This document shows, in pieces, positions 33,701 through 43,675 of a stretch of 64,000 bases of DNA (the first letter of the stretch is position 1; the number at the start of each line of letters is the position of its first letter). The stretch comes from Moelleriella libera RCEF 2490 (lineage: Eukaryota; Ascomycota; Sordariomycetes; Hypocreales; Clavicipitaceae), in NCBI GenBank assembly GCA_001636675.1, contig AZGY01000004.1, positions 766,552 through 830,551 of the forward strand. Direction: 5' to 3'. The notes under the pieces were generated by a model, which searched no databases, was not told the DNA's origin, and saw only the letters and a program-made list of their open reading frames with translations. Made by a program: the position numbers and the translations under genes.

Positions 33701-36700
33701 CGAGTCCGCCGTGTGCATGAAGACGAGGGATGTCGTTTCACTGATAATTACGAGCATGAACCGTCGTACACTTTGGCGTGTCCGGCGCGCCCTTGGAGCG
33801 GGGGAGAGGGAAGGAAGGAAGGGGGAGCCAAAAGGGGAGGGAACATGGAAAGAGAGCGACCCATGTGCGCATTGATAAGTCACATCAATCGGCCTCATGG
33901 CACCAGCCAGCAATCCACTCGTCGCAGGCGAGCCAGCATGCACAGAGAGAAGGGGAAGGAAAAACTTAAAGTCATGCTCTTGTTATTTCGATCCAAGTGG
34001 ATTTGTCTCAAAAGCAAGGCCAAGCCAAGTAGGCTAGGCTCAGCTAAGCTCCTCGCGCAATTACATTCGCATTTTCGCGATGCCACTATACACCAGGGCG
34101 AGGAGCACAAATAAAAAAAAAATAATAATAATAAACACTCAACAGAGAGGCAAAAAGAGGGGCGATCGCGACGATGAATTGATGGGAGAAGTTGTGACTC
34201 TGCCACTGCACTGCAGATCTGAGCCTTTGAAAGCCGAATGCATTATGCTTGGTGTTGTTTTCCCCCTTGGAGCTGGGCCTTCCTCTTGTGTCTAGTGAGC
34301 AAGCTGCAGGATCAAAACATGGGAAGCCATCCCGATGGGAGCCAGATTGCACCCCCAGCCTCTTGTCCTACATGTTTGGTCTGGCAACCTACATGGTGTG
34401 CGGTGGACGTGTTTTAGCATTGCGGCTGGCCCCGGCAGAGCTTGCTACGATGTTGCGTGAGAAGCCCCCCGTTTGGAACCCGTCCGCGGAGCACGTTTTC
34501 GGGCGCCCGTGGACGAAATCCGTGCTTCCGATGGGATCAAGGACAAGCTTCGGAAGTAAGGCGGGCTTGTTCCATGTCCGGTCCTCTCCAGCTGATGCAA
34601 CACGCTGGCCAGATTGCGTTCACGACTGCTCACCTTCACCTTGGTATGAGTTTGACACTGGTGGCGTCGTTCGAATTTCGACATTCTGCCGCTCGGTCGT
34701 TCATAAGGCCAGTGGACGTGGCAGCTGCACTCTTGCGTCGGGATGACCGACAATGATGCGAGAGTGCCTGGATGCCAGTTCTCTGCCCCGACTGAGAGCC
34801 AATTGCCCCCCCCCGGCCAGGACTCGTGGGCCCTGTGCGCCGAAAGAAGAGATCGGAAACTCGAAAGCGCCAGAAGGAAAGAGAGGGGTTCTGCTTTCAA
34901 ACCAAGCGGCTAGTCTCGATTATGCAATGTGGGCGCCTTCTTGCTCCCATGTAGAGTTGCGAAACGAGTAGGATTTTCCGGACTTTGTCACCTTAGACGA
35001 GATCCTGGTCGTTTTCCGATTGGTGGCCAAGTCAAGCAGCCAAGCAGCAGCTTTGAACCTGTTACAGGCCGTAAACAGCAGCGTTTCCCTTGACCTTGAT
35101 GGTTTCGATGCTTTGCTGTTGCCAGTCAATTTATGTTCTTTACTCCGTACCTTACTCCATACGTGATCTTGAGATCCGCGTCAGCCGAAATATCCACCGC
35201 GGGTTTGATCTCAGGTGGCCGCCCCATTATAATGACTTGCTTAAGGCATTGACATCGAGTCACACAAAGGATCGAATAAACCTAAAATCCGAGTAGTTTC
35301 TCGGATGAAGGCGGTGTTTTTTTTTTTTTTTTTTTTTTTTTTTTTCAAGCAACGGACGTCCATTGATCCTGCAGGAAGGCACGCCCCGGCAGACAGGGTT
35401 GCCCAGTGGCCGGAAAAGGGAGGGGGAAAAAAGGACACTGTCCCGTGAGGAGTGAAAGATTCTCGCATGCGCGTGCCAATCTGGTCGGCTCGCATATCTC
35501 ACGGATCTTGGAGAACAAACAAACCCCAACACTCAGCGCAGTTCGCGACCAGAGTGTACCTCTCCTTGACCATTCTCGAGACTCCTTCCCAGCCCTGTGC
35601 AATCAGTGCAAATAGGTCATCAAGGTGGCCGCGCCAGTCTCGCTTCGGTCCACCATTGATCCTTATCTCGTTGCATTCAAGAGGCACCAAAGAAACTCGG
35701 CGCCACGCCGCTATCCATGAATGCCCATACATCATTTGACTCCTCTCTCTCTCTTTCTTCCTAGCCTCTTTCTCGAGCTCGGTCAGTGCGCACAATCATT
35801 CGGCTCTCCTCACTCCCATTTTCATTCACATACACCCCCGGTCCAAGAAGCCCGGGCCGGGAAATTTCTTGTCGTCATTGGCCTCTGCTGCCCGTAATCT
35901 ACCTCCCTTTTTCGCGGGAGGAAAAAGGAACGACGCTAGGGTGAATGGTTCTTTCGGGCCACTCGGTGATGAACTTTGGCGGTTCCCCCGTTGCTTGCTT
36001 TGACTGACTGATGACCCCTGCTCCTAGAAATACGGATAGGAAAGCAAGCAACCCTTGGTGTCCCATGCAAAGCCCAATATCGCCATGACTAGGGCATGAC
36101 GGGAACAAGATGGCATTTGCACAGAAAAAATTTTCTCCTTGACCGTCATTTCGCAGTTCACCATGAAATCGTCGATGTGAGCCTGCGATCTCGATGAGTT
36201 TGCCATGGCGGATTGTGTTTTGACTCGAAATGTGGAAATGTGCCTAGGGACATGACAGTAATTGTCCCCGTCACTCTGTGCGCGCTCGCGTTTCGCGTCC
36301 CTTTCTTCTATGCTGGCTGCGTCTTGTCACGGCGATCGTGGGTGGACAGGAGGGAAGAGTACAAATCCGGCGGGCTCGTCAAAGATGGCGGATGTAACGC
36401 TACACACGACTGTTCTGACCTCACAATGGCCAGCTCCCATGAGCGTCGCATCATGATCGGCCAATAATGCAGCAGATGCTGGGAGTCCTGGCCTGACCTG
36501 TCGGCTTTCGACGAAAGTCATGTTCACAATGGCGCACATGGGGCGAACCAATTCTCGAACCACGAGGACAGGAGGAGAACTCCCGCTAATTGGCACGGCG
36601 ACTTGAGCCACCGACAAGGGCGATTCCGCTTCTGAATTCGAAGAGGCCATCTTTTCCCCGCCTCCATGTCTTTGTCACAAGCTACGTTGTTTTTGAACTG

Positions 36701-37460
36701 TACGACTACCTGCGGGCCCATCGTCCCCTCTGGGAAATGTCGAGAGGATCTCCTCATTGCCGTTTAGGAAGGAAGGACCGTGGGTGGCAATCCAGTCATC
36801 TTGGCGGCGCAACCTCACGAGCGATGGCTGGGTTTTGGTAATTTGAAGAAAGGGCTGATCCAGCTTGCGGTACGTATTGTTCCCATCTTTCGCCGCCTGC
36901 GTAAGCTCCTTAATAGACTGCGAAATTATCAACGAATCACGTCCACCACGTGTCAGGGTCTGTTCGCGCGCGGCTGCAACAGGGAGCCTGCTAGAGCCGC
37001 GCTGCCGGTCTTACAATGTGATATCAGACGCGCCAGCAACTGGACTGCGCAGGTGCAAACGCACCTACTGACTCGACTGACTTGCCCAGCGACCCGTTTC
37101 CTTTCCCGCAGAATGCGTGACTACCCTGGAGAGACAAGCAGTTCATGAGTATGCACGAGCTATTTCGGTTGAAACGGATTCTTTCAGTTTGTCTACTCTT
37201 TTGAGTACCAACAGAACCGACGCCAAGTGCTGCTTGGCGGGTACGTACTCACAGTATGCAATGTACAAAAGCCCATATCTTTGTTTGGCCGCCACGCTCA
37301 GCCAAATGGTTCTCAAGATGACTTCATTTGTCCGAGGAAGTTGTGATAATTTCATGACCTTATCAAATGCCAAGCCAAGTGTAAGGTGTCGTCATGTGTG
37401 GCTGGGAGCTTATCGGTCCATGACATTCGACGGCACTACCACTAGTCCCCGCCGGCCCAT
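30710..37460. other. Large gene-poor region (6.75 kb)
   Basis: No gene could be recognised on either strand. Open frames are short or of low-complexity composition (for example 31546-32193 minus, 32039-32389 plus). It contains TAAA repeats at about 32382-32402, a 29-base poly-T at 35317-35345, and several purine-rich stretches. It may hold long 5' leaders, non-coding RNAs or small multi-exon genes that cannot be resolved by eye. At 36327-36650 (minus) is a 107-codon frame beginning MASSNSEAE with no known relative. Confidence 0.5.
35317..35345. repeat. Poly-T tract, 29 bases
   Basis: Uninterrupted T run in non-coding DNA. On the minus strand it is a poly-A tract, but no retroelement body was recognised beside it. 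Confidence 0.85.
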
Positions 37461-39095
37461 TCAGCTTTTGTTTATGGCCTCGAGGCATTGCTCAAACGGC
37501 ATGTCCAGAGCTGCTCGGAACGCTGCAGTTTCAAAGACACGTTTTGATACGGGTGCTTGGGAAGCACGCATGCCTTGCTTCCCAATTGCGTGATAATCCG
37601 CCATCACGCAATCATGCCATCCCGCACTCTGCAATAGCTCGCCATCACAGGGAGGCGTGACGTCAATGGCCTGTCTCAGTGCTGTCCCAAAGACAAGAGA
37701 AGCTACGTTATCCCTCCTGAGACTACCGGGTAGCTCGCGCCACTCTGCCCATATCGTCCTTGCTGCCCCCAGGTGCCCAAGCAGCTCCATGTACCCTGCA
37801 AACAACTCTTGGGCCTTGGAATCAGGCTTCTTTTTCTTCTGCTGCTCCCACAAGACGACGAACGACCGGAGCGAGGCTGGCACCGATTGGCCGCTGTCGT
37901 CAATCCCCGTGAGTAATCGCAGAAGCCGCTGACGCTGCTCAGTAATCTGCGACTTTGACATCAAGTGCTCATCACTGTGAAGGTTTCGTAGAAATCTGAG
38001 AGTTGACTGTATGTCGCGCACGCTAATCTGTTCAATACCGTGATCGTGACAGTGCTGCAACCATGCTGAGGCTGCTACGATTGAGCCAGCCTCTGCTGCG
38101 AGTTTCAGGGCCAGGCCGCACAAGTCCGGCCCCAGACACGTCCCAAGCGAGTAGAGTCGTTCTGAGAGATTGCCCAGAAACGTAAGGACTTCCAGACGCA
38201 AAGAGCGACTTGATGAAGAGCCGTTCAGAATACACTCGCAGGCAGTTCGTATGCATCGAGGAAGGCTCCGATCAGACAGGGTGTTACTGTGGAAGAAGCT
38301 GGCTGTGCTCATGCCAGCGGCGAGACTTTGTGATACAAGACGCCGAATTCCCATGAGAGAAGTCTGACTCTCGATAGCCTGCGCGAATTGCGAGGCAGAC
38401 AGGGCCTTCTGAGCCGGGGAGTTCTCTGAGCATTGGCGGCGCAGCAGCATCCAGTGAAGCAGCAGCTGATCTTGGTGTACGGCGTGCGGCGGGATGCCAT
38501 TCTCAGCACGAACCTTGTCCGCCATTTGACGAAGCTGAGGAGGACAGGGCGCTGTTCCGCTGCTGCCGTCTACCTCCTCAGATGGTTCTTGAAGAAAGGA
38601 CCTCTTGGCTGGTTTCCTCGGGGTAGCCGATCCTCCGTAGAGAGCTGCAGACATGACATCGTGGGCGGTGATACGCCACACATTTGTCGGCTCGGACGAG
38701 ACCTCGTGCGCCTTTTGTCGCAACTCGACCACCTGGTCCTGGAGCTGCTTCAGCTGCGCCCTGACCTGAGCCCTTCGCGGCGAATCTGACCAGCGAGCCG
38801 CCATGGCCGGTTCATCCACTTCCGCGTTGAAAGAGCGCACGCTGGGGGCGCCGTCAGCGTCCAGGTCGAGCAACAGGTCCGGCATCTCGAAGAACTTGTA
38901 CTGCTTTACGGGATCGGCATGGCCGGCGCGCCCTTTCTTCTTGGACAGGACGTAGTACACCTCGTTGTACTTGTCGATCCTCTTCTCAAATGCCTTGCCG
39001 GGATAACGTGAAGAGGACGACGAGGACGACGAGCCGGGGCCGCGATCAGGCTTGGGGAGCTGCTGTCGCGCTCGCGAGGCTGTCGATCGTATCAT
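37461..39095 (-). CDS. Unidentified fungal protein, probably mitochondrial
   Basis: A single uninterrupted frame of 544 residues with even, protein-like composition. The N-terminus (MIRSTASRARQQLPKPDRG) is rich in Arg and Ser and lacks acidic residues until Asp17, as in a mitochondrial presequence. A short poly-Ser follows. Residues 30-75 contain FEKRIDKYNEVYYVLSKKKGR and a motif KQYKFFEMPDLLLDLD. The rest looks alpha-helical, with many Leu/Ala helices and segments such as LFAGYMELLGHLGAARTIWAEW, which resembles helical-repeat (PPR-like) RNA-binding proteins. I do not recognise the family. It is divergent from SYF2, 815 bases away. A role in mitochondrial gene expression is only a guess from the overall layout. 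Confidence 0.75.
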   Translation of the reverse strand: MIRSTASRARQQLPKPDRGPGSSSSSSSSRYPGKAFEKRIDKYNEVYYVLSKKKGRAGHADPVKQYKFFEMPDLLLDLDADGAPSVRSFNAEVDEPAMAARWSDSPRRAQVRAQLKQLQDQVVELRQKAHEVSSEPTNVWRITAHDVMSAALYGGSATPRKPAKRSFLQEPSEEVDGSSGTAPCPPQLRQMADKVRAENGIPPHAVHQDQLLLHWMLLRRQCSENSPAQKALSASQFAQAIESQTSLMGIRRLVSQSLAAGMSTASFFHSNTLSDRSLPRCIRTACECILNGSSSSRSLRLEVLTFLGNLSERLYSLGTCLGPDLCGLALKLAAEAGSIVAASAWLQHCHDHGIEQISVRDIQSTLRFLRNLHSDEHLMSKSQITEQRQRLLRLLTGIDDSGQSVPASLRSFVVLWEQQKKKKPDSKAQELFAGYMELLGHLGAARTIWAEWRELPGSLRRDNVASLVFGTALRQAIDVTPPCDGELLQSAGWHDCVMADYHAIGKQGMRASQAPVSKRVFETAAFRAALDMPFEQCLEAINKS

Positions 39096-39909
39096 TGCGC
39101 GGGCGTGGTGGTCATTGAATGGTTGGGCAACGGGTCCAACGAAGAGTCACGGGGCATCATGAGTGTGCAAGATGCGGCGCCGTCTTATGAGTTTAATGTC
39201 GAGGTGCTGCTCTGTGGACGTTGGGAGGCGGCACAATGGAAAGCTCCCCCCTGCTAGGTGCCAGACGGCAATCTGGACCCCACGCGGGGCGAGCACTGGA
39301 GCTTCCAGGGGAGGGGGCTTTAGGCTTCCCCAGAATCGTTATTGGGGGGAAGGAGGGGGCTGCGGCGTCCACTGACGGCAGAGTGCAGGGAGGGTGAATA
39401 CAGTGCGGCTGGGGGATGCAGCTGACGCCTTCAATATCTTGGAACAAGCGATTTTCATTCTTTCAATTTTGACCATCGAAGTTTGACGTCTCAGGACTGA
39501 AAAAGGACACTTAGACATGCATTCCGTGAGTTTCAGACGGTCAATTAATGAGGGTGTATGTGAACTTGAAGTCGCCTCGGCACGACGCCTGGTAATGGCC
39601 ATATAAGCGCAGAAGTCTGTGTCACTGCGTCGCAATGACAATCTTGCCTTTTCACCATCGAACGCCTACGGAGCTTTTCATACGTATTGACACGCGGCAA
39701 GCCAACGGCCTCTCCCCATTATTTGAAAGAAGTTGTCCACACTCCTGCCTGTCCTAAAGCCAAGCTTCCGGGGCACGTGACCTTCCTCCTCCACCGTTTG
39801 CCCAATGCACAATCTAGTCCTGCTCCACTCTCTTACATACATGAGTTACTTGCATCCCGTCTGGACGTCATGGGCCTCGTCCAGAACAGCACCACACGAA
39901 AAATAAAAC
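39096..39909. other. Divergent promoter region (mitochondrial-like gene / SYF2)
   Basis: About 815 bases between two start codons, with no ORF of note and no assigned regulatory site. Confidence 0.5.
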
Positions 39910-40728
39910 ATGGCCGCCTCACCGCAAGACACAACAACCATAGCCCCGGCAACTGCTACGTCTAGCTCAGATAATGGCAGCGGCACATCGAGGACGCAAG
40001 AGCGCATGGCCCGTTTCAAGGCCCTGCAGGCGCGCGCCAAAACATCCACAGAATCCAACCTGAAGGAGGCGACGCGCGAATCGCAACGGCTCGGCATCGA
40101 CCAGTCGCAGCTCACGGCCCTGCAGCGCAAGCACGACATCGCGGCGCACAAGCTGCTCAAGGCAGAGATCGAGGACGCCGGGGGCGACTTTGAGCGCAAG
40201 CGCGCCTGGGACTGGACGGTAGACGAGAGCGAGCGCTGGGACAAGCGCAAGAAGAAGAAGGCGGCGCACCGCGACAACAACGCCTTCCAGGACCCGCAGC
40301 AGGAGAGCAACAAGATCTACAAGCGGCAGCTCAAGAACATTGCGCCCGACATGGACCAGTACCACAAGCAGAAGATGGCGGCCATCGAAAAGGCGGCCGC
40401 GTCCGGCGGGCTGGACATTGTCGAGACGGACGACGGCGAGCTCATTGCCGTGGACCGCGACGGCTCCTTCTACTCGACGGCCGACTCGACGACTTTTGCG
40501 CAGAACAAGCCGGAAAAGGCGGCGGTCGATCGGCTGGTGGCTGATTTGCGCAAGGCCGAGGAGCAGAGGCTCAAGAAGCGCAAGGAGCGCATGGCAAGGA
40601 ACGGTGACGACGCCGACGTCATGCACATCAATGAGAAGAACAAGCAGTTCAACCAGAAATTAGCGCGTTTCTACGACAAATACACGGCGGATATCCGGGA
40701 CAGCTTCGAGAGAGGGACCATGATATGA
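39910..40728 (+). CDS. SYF2: Pre-mRNA-splicing factor Syf2
   Basis: Syf2 is a nuclear component of the Prp19/NineTeen-associated complex, present in catalytically active spliceosomes. This is an intronless 272-residue protein. Family landmarks are RMARFKALQARAK near residue 33, a long basic coiled-coil middle with FERKRAWDWTVDESERW, and the conserved end FNQKLARFYDKYTADIRDSFERG. The acidic/Ser-rich N-terminus is normal for the family. The start gives MAASPQDTTT. It ends 167 bases from the stop of the convergent COQ11-like gene, so the two 3' UTRs probably overlap. Confidence 0.93.
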   Translation: MAASPQDTTTIAPATATSSSDNGSGTSRTQERMARFKALQARAKTSTESNLKEATRESQRLGIDQSQLTALQRKHDIAAHKLLKAEIEDAGGDFERKRAWDWTVDESERWDKRKKKKAAHRDNNAFQDPQQESNKIYKRQLKNIAPDMDQYHKQKMAAIEKAAASGGLDIVETDDGELIAVDRDGSFYSTADSTTFAQNKPEKAAVDRLVADLRKAEEQRLKKRKERMARNGDDADVMHINEKNKQFNQKLARFYDKYTADIRDSFERGTMI

Positions 40729-40895
40729 CGCGCCTGCCGCGTTTGGGAAGGCATGGTTGCAAGCGATACAACAGCGGCGTTTTGGAGTTTGGACACCTGA
40801 AGCGGCTCCTTTCTTTTGACGGATGGCTGGGAAGTTTCTACATCTATATAGCGGGATATAAAAATACAATCGGGTTTGGAAATTCCTCCCCTTGC

Positions 40896-41939
40896 TCACA
40901 ACATGGAGTTTCTCCATCCCTTGTTTGCGAGCTCCTCGATTTGCGCAATCTCTACAGGCCCCTCGACGGCTTCATCACCCAGTGCCTCAACGACGGCCTC
41001 GGCAACCGCTTCAACCTGCAACGGCTTGGCACCCGCCGCTCCCATAAAATCCTTGAGGTAATTCCCCGTGAGTTTGGTGAAGATGGACCCGGCGCCAGTC
41101 ATGGCCGCCATGGCCAAGGTCAACTTGCGTGAACTGTCGTACATCATGGGCGGCCGCACGAACACGGCCCTCATCTCGGGGAAGCTGGTGGAGATGATGC
41201 TTTCAGCCTGTCTCTTGGTCGAAATATACCGCGAGGGCATGATTGGTGCGCCGCCAGTGGCCGAGATGTAGCAGAAGGCGCTGGCCTTTTCCTCGGCCGC
41301 GTGCTTAGCCAGCGCGACGGCGCTGTCCCGGTTCATGACCTCGTAGGAGAACTGGTCGTTTGGGTCCGCGGGCTTGATGTCCTCGCCCGACTTCTTCTCA
41401 AGCGGATTGATGCCGCGCTCGCGGACGGGCGCGAACATCTTTTGCAGGCCAGCCAGCGGTGATTCTTTGCCCGACACGATGCCTTTGTAGTCTGCCTCGA
41501 GAAGGATGCCCATGCTATGCACCACGTAGTCTACGCCCTTGAGCAGAGGCGCGTACGTGGCGGGACGGAGGATGTCGGCGCGTTCCCAGCTGACCTTATG
41601 CGACCATGACGGCGGGAGAGCCGATGCGGTCACTGCGTCCCATTGTGGCTCGCCCTTGCGACTGTTGAGAATGCATAATTTGCTTTAATTTCGGCTTTCA
41701 AAATACACAGACACACAGACATACACACATATGCATGAGAGACGTGAAGAGAGGAGAGGAGAGAGGGGGGAGAGAGGAGAAAGAGAGGATTACAGGTGAT
41801 CAAGAAACCTTTACCTTATCGAAGTAACTTCCCATCCTCTGGCGACGGCATACTTGCAAATTCGCGAACCGAGGAAGCCACTGCCGCCGCAAACTACCAG
41901 TCTCTTGGCGGTCGTCGTCGTCGTGGCTGCCGCCGCCAT
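40896..41939 (-). CDS. COQ11: Coq11-like atypical NAD(P)-binding short-chain dehydrogenase, mitochondrial
   Basis: Two exons, 41939-41815 and 41661-40896 (donor AAG|GTAAAG, acceptor AACAG), give 296 residues. The N-terminal Rossmann motif is VVCGGSGFLGSRIC (Gly18-Gly24). Next come SISRKG at the exon join, DYVVHSMGILLE, and AFCYISATGG with RYISTKRQAE as the SDR active-site region. The pattern is that of yeast Coq11, an atypical SDR linked to the mitochondrial coenzyme Q biosynthetic complex, and of other NDUFA9-like proteins. The in-frame ATG at 42119 would add 60 residues including an Arg/Ser-rich stretch that could be a presequence. I chose 41939 because the domain begins at once there. It is divergent from YAF9. 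Confidence 0.8.
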
Positions 41940-42625
41940 GGCGAAGCTGCAAGCTGCTCTTGGTGCTTTGATGCGAGAGCTCAGGAGGGAACGTTGGAGG
42001 TGATGAATCAATCCCGTAGAACCTTGGCGAGTCGTACCGACAGGATAACACAGGTCATCAAATCCAACTTGTCCGTGAAGTATGCCAATCGAAAACAAAA
42101 GGTACAGAGAGAAAGTCATGAGATCATGACGTGGGGGAAGAATCCCTCCGTCTCGGGACAGGCAAGGCAGGCAGGCCCACTCGCCCCCCCCTCCCCTCTG
42201 GGAAAAAAAAAAAAAACCCCCGCGGGCGGGGCTGGCTTGGCTGTACCTGGCGCATTTACTGTACCTTCCAATACCTCGAAATCTTCATCGTCGCCGTGGC
42301 GCCGCCCAGCCGCTCCTTCTCGCAAACCTTCACACGCCACCTGACCACTTCTGTTGACTGTCTCCCGCCTTCCCAACAATGCGCTCGAGACCCCCAGCCA
42401 TCCCCCTCAAGCCTGCACCATCCACCAGCAGCCGGCGGCTTTCATAGCGCTGCAACATCATCATCATCATCTTCTTCTTCTTCATCGTCATCTTCTTCAT
42501 CGTCATCTTCTTCTTCATTCTTCTCATCATCATCACCCGCACAGCCCTGGCTCGGAGTCAGCAGCACGCTCTGCGGAAAACCCTCATCAAGCAAACCTCC
42601 GTCAATCTAGGTCGAAGCCCAAATC
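41940..42625. other. Divergent promoter region of COQ11-like gene and YAF9
   Basis: About 690 bases. A 14-base poly-A run near 42202 and a TCTTC/TCATC microsatellite at about 42463-42533 lie upstream of the YAF9 ATG, probably in its 5' leader. Confidence 0.5.
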
Positions 42626-43675
42626 ATGGCGCCGTCCAGTCAGCTCGGGAAGCGCGTCAAGCTGACCCAGGTGTATCGGCCCTTCATATACGGCTCCACG
42701 GCCACTCCCTTCTCCGAATCTAACCCCCGACCGCCGGGCACACCGGACAATCACACGCACTCGTGGGAAGTATTTGTCAGGGGAATATCAGGCACGGATA
42801 TCACGTATTGGCTTAGGCGGGTACAGTTCAAGCTGCATGAGTCCATTCCCAACTGCGTCCGAAGTACGTCTTCCTTTTTCTCCTCATTGCCTCTCTATAT
42901 GTATATCTTTACATATTTTTTTTCTATTCTGATTGAATCCCTTTTCCATTTTATCGCCAACTTGCGGGTCCGCACTCGTCTTCTGACATAGGAAACTCCC
43001 AACCAAGAGCGTTGAATGGAGGCGGGAGGCTTGAGGGATATGGGCAGAGAATACTGGGACTTGTTCGAGATCAAAGAGCTAATTCCCGGAAATTCAGTGG
43101 TCGAGGGCGTAGCAGGCAAGCCCTTCACTGTCAAGGAAACCGGCTGGGGCGAGTTTGACATCGCCATCAAGATGTACTATGTCAACGAGTCCGGGGAGAA
43201 GCCCCAGACACTTTACCACTACTTGCGCCTCCACCCGTACGGAAGGACCGACCAGGAGAAGCAAGCCATGGTGACAGAAAACGGCCAGGTCCGCTCATGG
43301 AACTACGAGGAACAGCTCTTCAACGAGCCCTATGAATCATTCTTCAACCTCCTCACAACAGGTGCTCACCCCAAAGGCTGGTATGACTCCGACAACGGCA
43401 AAGGCAAGGGCAAGGGCAAGGGCAAGGCTCGTGCACTCCCGCCTCTGCCGGCGCTCGACTCTGGCGAAGTCTGGGAGCGCACCGCCATGATCCCGCTCTA
43501 CAGCACGCCCGACGAGCCATTCAGCCGCGAGTTTGAAGCCGCCGAGGTCAAAAGACTGCAGGATGCCAGGAAGAAGGTCGAGGCTATGACCGCAGAAGTA
43601 CTCGCGGGCATCAAGATCAAGGAGGAAAAGTTGGCGAAGCTCAAAGCCGAGAACGCAGCTACAGGTCCCACCTAG
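42626..43675 (+). CDS. YAF9: YEATS-domain protein Yaf9 (SWR1/NuA4 subunit)
   Basis: Yaf9 is shared by the SWR1 H2A.Z-exchange and NuA4 acetyltransferase complexes; its YEATS domain reads acylated histone lysines. Exons 42626-42863 and 43098-43675 join in frame (donor CGAA|GTACGT, acceptor TTCAG) to 271 residues. The YEATS core is plain: HTHSWEVFVRGI, DITYWLRRVQFKLHESIPN, then ETGWGEFDIAIKMYY and YHYLRLHPYG. A (Gly-Lys)5 tract at residues 180-189 interrupts the usual linker before EVWERTAMIPLYSTPDE. The end is the Yaf9 coiled coil (KKVEAMTAEVL). The 234-nt intron is long for this window and contains an in-frame ATG (43016) that reads into exon 2. Directly after the TAG stop the same frame stays open for 504 codons (see 43676-45190). 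Confidence 0.93.

Noticed and set aside
36327..36650. 107-codon minus-strand frame beginning MASSNSEAE
   Set aside because: Reads somewhat like protein but is isolated, has no splice-linked neighbours and no recognisable domain.
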